The translations under genes and the position numbers were made by a program. Below, in pieces: positions 61,448 through 64,000 of a stretch of 64,000 nucleotides of DNA. Location of the stretch: contig CAWBZG010000001.1 of assembly GCA_963793245.1 (NCBI GenBank), positions 1 to 64,000 of the forward strand. Direction: 5' to 3'. Each line of letters opens with the position of its first letter. Position 1 is the first letter of the stretch. Source of the stretch: CAXBBB01 sp963793245 (lineage in GTDB: Bacteria; Bacteroidota; Rhodothermia; Rhodothermales; BA12). The notes under the pieces are model-generated. The model worked only from the letters and a program-made list of their open reading frames with translations, was not told the DNA's origin and did no database searches.

Positions 61448-62417
61448 ATGCGCCCATTTCCTCTTCTGCTCGTCGCTCTCGCGCTGATGCCCTCGGCTTG
61501 CGATTCCGCCGATACGTCCGACGCAATCGTTAGCAGCGACGCCGTCTTCGATCCCGCCCTGCTCACCTCCAACTTGGTCGGCGCGGCTACGCTCGTCGAC
61601 TGCACGCTGAGCGACGGCACGGCGACGCAATGCTACCAGGTTTCGTTCGGAGCCAACCCGCTCGAAGACGGCCCCTACTGCCCCGAGACGATTTCAGAAG
61701 TCGGAGGCTTGGGCATCTACGACGGAGCGACTAATCCCGGCTTCCAGGCGCTCAAAGCCACACTCTGGGATGCGATGGAAGCCGACGGCTACGACATCGT
61801 TGATGAGAACGGAAACGTGAGCGTCGCCGATCCGGGCGCTGGCGGTGGCGGATCGAACCCGTCGTGCCTCGAAGCCACACCCGATGATGGCCTGACGCTG
61901 ACGTACCTGATCCCCGCTGTTCCGTCGCGGTTGAGCGCGCCCGACCAGATCGACATGGTCGAGTTTATAGGTCTCTCGCTCGACGGCGTGCCGTTCGCTG
62001 GCAACCCACCGTCCGTCGTCGCTACCGGCGGAGGGCGCCCCGGAGGTGGAGGCAACATTCCCGCCATCGGCGGCTGCGGCGGCCACATCGACCCGGCAGG
62101 GTACCTCCACTGGCACTTCGGCGCACCGGAGATGAACAGCGTGCTCGACGCCAACAACATCACCGACGTCCGATGCACGGCAGTTGCGCAGAGCACCAAA
62201 GACCTCATCGGCTTTGCCAAAGACGGCTACCCGATCTACGCCTCCCAAGACGCCAGCGGCTTGCCCTCGGACCTCGACAGCTGCGGCGGCCACATCGTCA
62301 GCCACTCCTGATTACGCCGATGGCGTCTACCACTACCACGTCTCGGCGACTGACGCGCCCAACGTCCCGTCGTGCGTCGTCGGCGCTTCCGCTCGTCAGG
62401 CTTTCCAGTTCCGATAA
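61448..62417 (+). pseudogene. YHYH-domain lipoprotein 3, one-base frameshift near the C-terminus
   Basis: The signal FPLLLVALALMPSACDSAD has lipobox PSAC. Cys-rich blocks LVDCTLSDGTATQCYQVSFG, GPYCPETISEVGG, IGGCGGHIDPAGYLHWHFGAPE, LIGFAKDGYPIYASQD and LDSCGGHI follow, resembling YHYH protein 1. The frame stops at VSHS (62311). Removing one base near 62302 gives VATPDYADGVYHYHVSATDAPN and ends RQAFQFR at 62417 (322 residues), restoring the family YHYH motif. The restored stop TAA overlaps the next ATG by one base, supporting the correction. Confidence 0.8.
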
Positions 62418-63073
62418 TGACACGTCTCCTGCTCACTCTCGTACTCACGCTGTGGGGCACCCAAGCGTTTGCCCACGATCCTCGCTCGGCCGCTGTCGAA
62501 GTCTATATCACCGGATCTGCCGCCACGGTCCACCTAGCCATCTCGCAGGCCGGACTCCACGCCGCTCTCGAATCGGCAGCCGGTCATCCTATCGACGCAC
62601 AAGCTGATAACTACGGCGCGCTCGTAGCTGACCACCTGCGCCGAACCCTTCGATTCTCGATCAGTGGCCAGCCGCTGCCCATCGGCGACGTTGGCCTTCG
62701 GCTCGGCGATCACCAGTCTGACGCACGCTTCGCTATCGCGTGGCCTTCGGATGCAGACGTGCTGACGCTCGACGTCGACGTGCTGAATGGGGTCGCAGGC
62801 CACCTGACGATTGTGCGCGTCCACCATCGGGGAGAGACGACCCGCACCATCCTCACGGAGGCGGTGGAGCGAGCTGTAACCGTCGACCTGTCGGACCGTC
62901 CCGCATCCGGTGTCGAACGAGTCACGTTCGCCGACGCCTCTTCCGCCCCCTCGCCGCCGGCGCGCTGGGTGATGGTCGTTGGGCTTGCTGCACTAGTGTT
63001 CTCGCTCCTCGTTGCCGCCTTTCGCCGATTGGCATTGTCTGGGAAGAGAGCGATCAGCGAGGCGAGGGACTAG
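62417..63073 (+). CDS. Periplasmic protein with C-terminal membrane anchor, downstream partner of YHYH3
   Basis: 218 residues. Signal peptide TRLLLTLVLTLWGTQAFAHDPRS; a soluble domain (AVEVYITGSAATVHLAISQAGLHAALESAAG ... LRRTLRFSISGQPLPIGDVGLRLGD ... LTIVRVHHRGE); then one transmembrane helix RWVMVVGLAALVFSLLVAAF with a basic cytoplasmic tail. The start AHDPRSAAVEVYI recalls the periplasmic part of HupE/UreJ-like metal transport proteins, a weak similarity. TAATGA coupling with YHYH3 implies the two act together. Function unknown. Confidence 0.75.
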   Translation: MTRLLLTLVLTLWGTQAFAHDPRSAAVEVYITGSAATVHLAISQAGLHAALESAAGHPIDAQADNYGALVADHLRRTLRFSISGQPLPIGDVGLRLGDHQSDARFAIAWPSDADVLTLDVDVLNGVAGHLTIVRVHHRGETTRTILTEAVERAVTVDLSDRPASGVERVTFADASSAPSPPARWVMVVGLAALVFSLLVAAFRRLALSGKRAISEARD

Positions 63074-63159
63074 CACTCGACATTCCATGACCTAGCGCAG
63101 GCGACGAGTTGGCACGCATCGGATGCGGTACCTTTGCACGGCTACCGCTCCCCCGTCGC

Positions 63160-64000
63160 ATGGTCCTCAACTACAAAGCCGTCGTCGGCGTGCTCGGCGC
63201 GTTGGTGTTCTTCCTGGGCGTCGCGCTGATTGCGCCGATGGTCGTCGGGTTGATCTACGGTGAGGCCGCTTGGTGGGGCTTCGGCGTGATGGCGCTGGTG
63301 TCGATGACCGGAGGCGGCGCGGCGTACTGGACGTTCGGGCGGAGCGGCGACTCATTGGGAGCGCGTGAGGGATTCGCTATCGTTGCGCTGGCGTGGTTCG
63401 TGTTGTCGCTCGTCGGCGCCGTCCCGTTCGTACTCGGCGGCCCGCTCGACAGCTACACCGACGCGTTTTTCGAGACGATGTCCGGCTTCACGACGACAGG
63501 CGCGACGATTCTGGGTGGTGGCGGCAACCCGGCTATCGAAGACGTCAGCCACGCGCACCTGTTCTGGCGCAGCCTGACGCACTGGATGGGCGGCATGGGC
63601 GTCGTCGTGCTCACGCTGGCGATCTTGCCGTTTCTGGGCGTCGGCGGGATGCAACTCTTCCGCGCCGAAGCCCCCGGCCCCAGCGCCGACAAACTGACGC
63701 CGCGCATCCGAGAGACCGCACGCCGACTGTGGTTCATCTACGTCGGCTTGACCGTCGTCCATTTCGTGCTGCTGCTCCCGGCGATGACCGTGTTCGAGGC
63801 CGTCACGCACGCCTTTTCGACGATGGCGACGGGCGGCTTCTCGACGCTCAACGGAAGCGTCGGCCAGTTCCAGAGCGCTTATGTCGACTGGGTCGTTGTC
63901 GTGTTCATGTTCTTGGCCGGAGCCAACTTCGCCCTCCACTACCGGATGCTGCGCGGCGAGGCGATCACCGTCCTGCGCGACGTAGAACTGCGTGTCTATG
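63160..64000 (+). CDS. trkH: Trk potassium uptake protein TrkH, N-terminal part, cut by window edge
   Basis: The first 280 residues of the membrane pore of the Trk K+ uptake system. Opening helices VVGVLGALVFFLGVALIAPMVVGLIYG and WWGFGVMALVSMTGGGAAYW come first. Selectivity-filter loop one is SGFTTTGATIL near residue 108, then LFWRSLTHWMGGMGVVVLTLAILPFLGVGGMQLFRAEAPGP, the TrkH signature, and a second filter loop FSTMATGGFSTLNGS near 223. ATG 63160 is the likely start. The cytosolic regulator trkA is at 38967-40316. The C-terminal half is outside the window. Confidence 0.94.
   Translation, partial: MVLNYKAVVGVLGALVFFLGVALIAPMVVGLIYGEAAWWGFGVMALVSMTGGGAAYWTFGRSGDSLGAREGFAIVALAWFVLSLVGAVPFVLGGPLDSYTDAFFETMSGFTTTGATILGGGGNPAIEDVSHAHLFWRSLTHWMGGMGVVVLTLAILPFLGVGGMQLFRAEAPGPSADKLTPRIRETARRLWFIYVGLTVVHFVLLLPAMTVFEAVTHAFSTMATGGFSTLNGSVGQFQSAYVDWVVVVFMFLAGANFALHYRMLRGEAITVLRDVELRVY

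Noticed and set aside
1..64000. CRISPR array, prophage, IS transposase or rRNA operon
   Set aside because: No regularly spaced direct repeats, phage structural or integrase genes, transposases or rRNA sequence were seen.

Overview
The window is a gene-dense, GC-rich stretch of bacterial chromosome. It fits a member of the Rhodothermota/Bacteroidota side of the tree (Rhodothermales-like). This is inferred from type IX secretion (Por) C-terminal sorting domains on three large secreted proteins, a TonB-type outer-membrane barrel receptor, a LytS/LytTR pair, FloA flotillin, Bacteroidota-type promoter geometry and gene starts that mostly lack a Shine-Dalgarno sequence. No phage, plasmid, IS element or CRISPR array was seen.

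Layout. 1-1716: partial EttA, a Uma2-family nuclease and an FMN reductase, all on the minus strand. 1815-2216: two unexplained RNA candidates, a minus-strand 6S-like RNA with its own terminator and a plus-strand nested leader structure in front of a giant DUF11-repeat adhesin (2217-8684). 8855-16186: tRNA-Ser, yicC-gmk-rpoZ, coaBC, a family-4-like uracil-DNA glycosylase, dnaB and a PiT-like membrane protein. 16288-25364: a BNR-repeat secreted protein, a small barrel, typA, two envelope proteins, pyrG and a trans-sulfuration enzyme. 25509-34595: a MacB/FtsX permease, an LD-carboxypeptidase, a double-DUF302 lipoprotein, a GH113-like lipoprotein and a CotH-kinase secreted protein. 34649-35996: an EVE-HNH endonuclease coupled to a HicBA pair. 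36048-46177: floA, moaC, a galE-like epimerase, trkA, the TonB-type receptor with a Spy-like gene, and LytTR/LytS. 46278-51047: an arsenic island (arsR with palindromic operator, ACR3 pump, CC-motif/ArsM fusion, ArsO, metallophosphatase). 51077-63073: an envelope-lipoprotein region with three YHYH-type proteins, a MORN protein, SCO, an OmpR/histidine-kinase pair and a DUF4353-like beta-helix protein. 63160-end: the start of trkH.

Working together. The arsenic genes form a compact sense-pump-methylate-oxidise unit with ATGA overlaps. In the 52.9-63.1 kb region, three separate lipoprotein genes share a 32-bp promoter-like motif with identical internal spacing (TGCACA-21 nt-AGACT). They lie among a copper-chaperone-like SCO protein and a two-component system, so this looks like one regulon, perhaps for metal handling at the envelope (inference).

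Caveat. At least ten single-base frame breaks interrupt otherwise well-preserved genes, including the normally essential coaBC. In each case a one-base correction restores a family-typical protein, so most are probably sequencing or assembly errors. Broken genes are listed over their full restored span. Four dispersed intergenic repeat families are also present.
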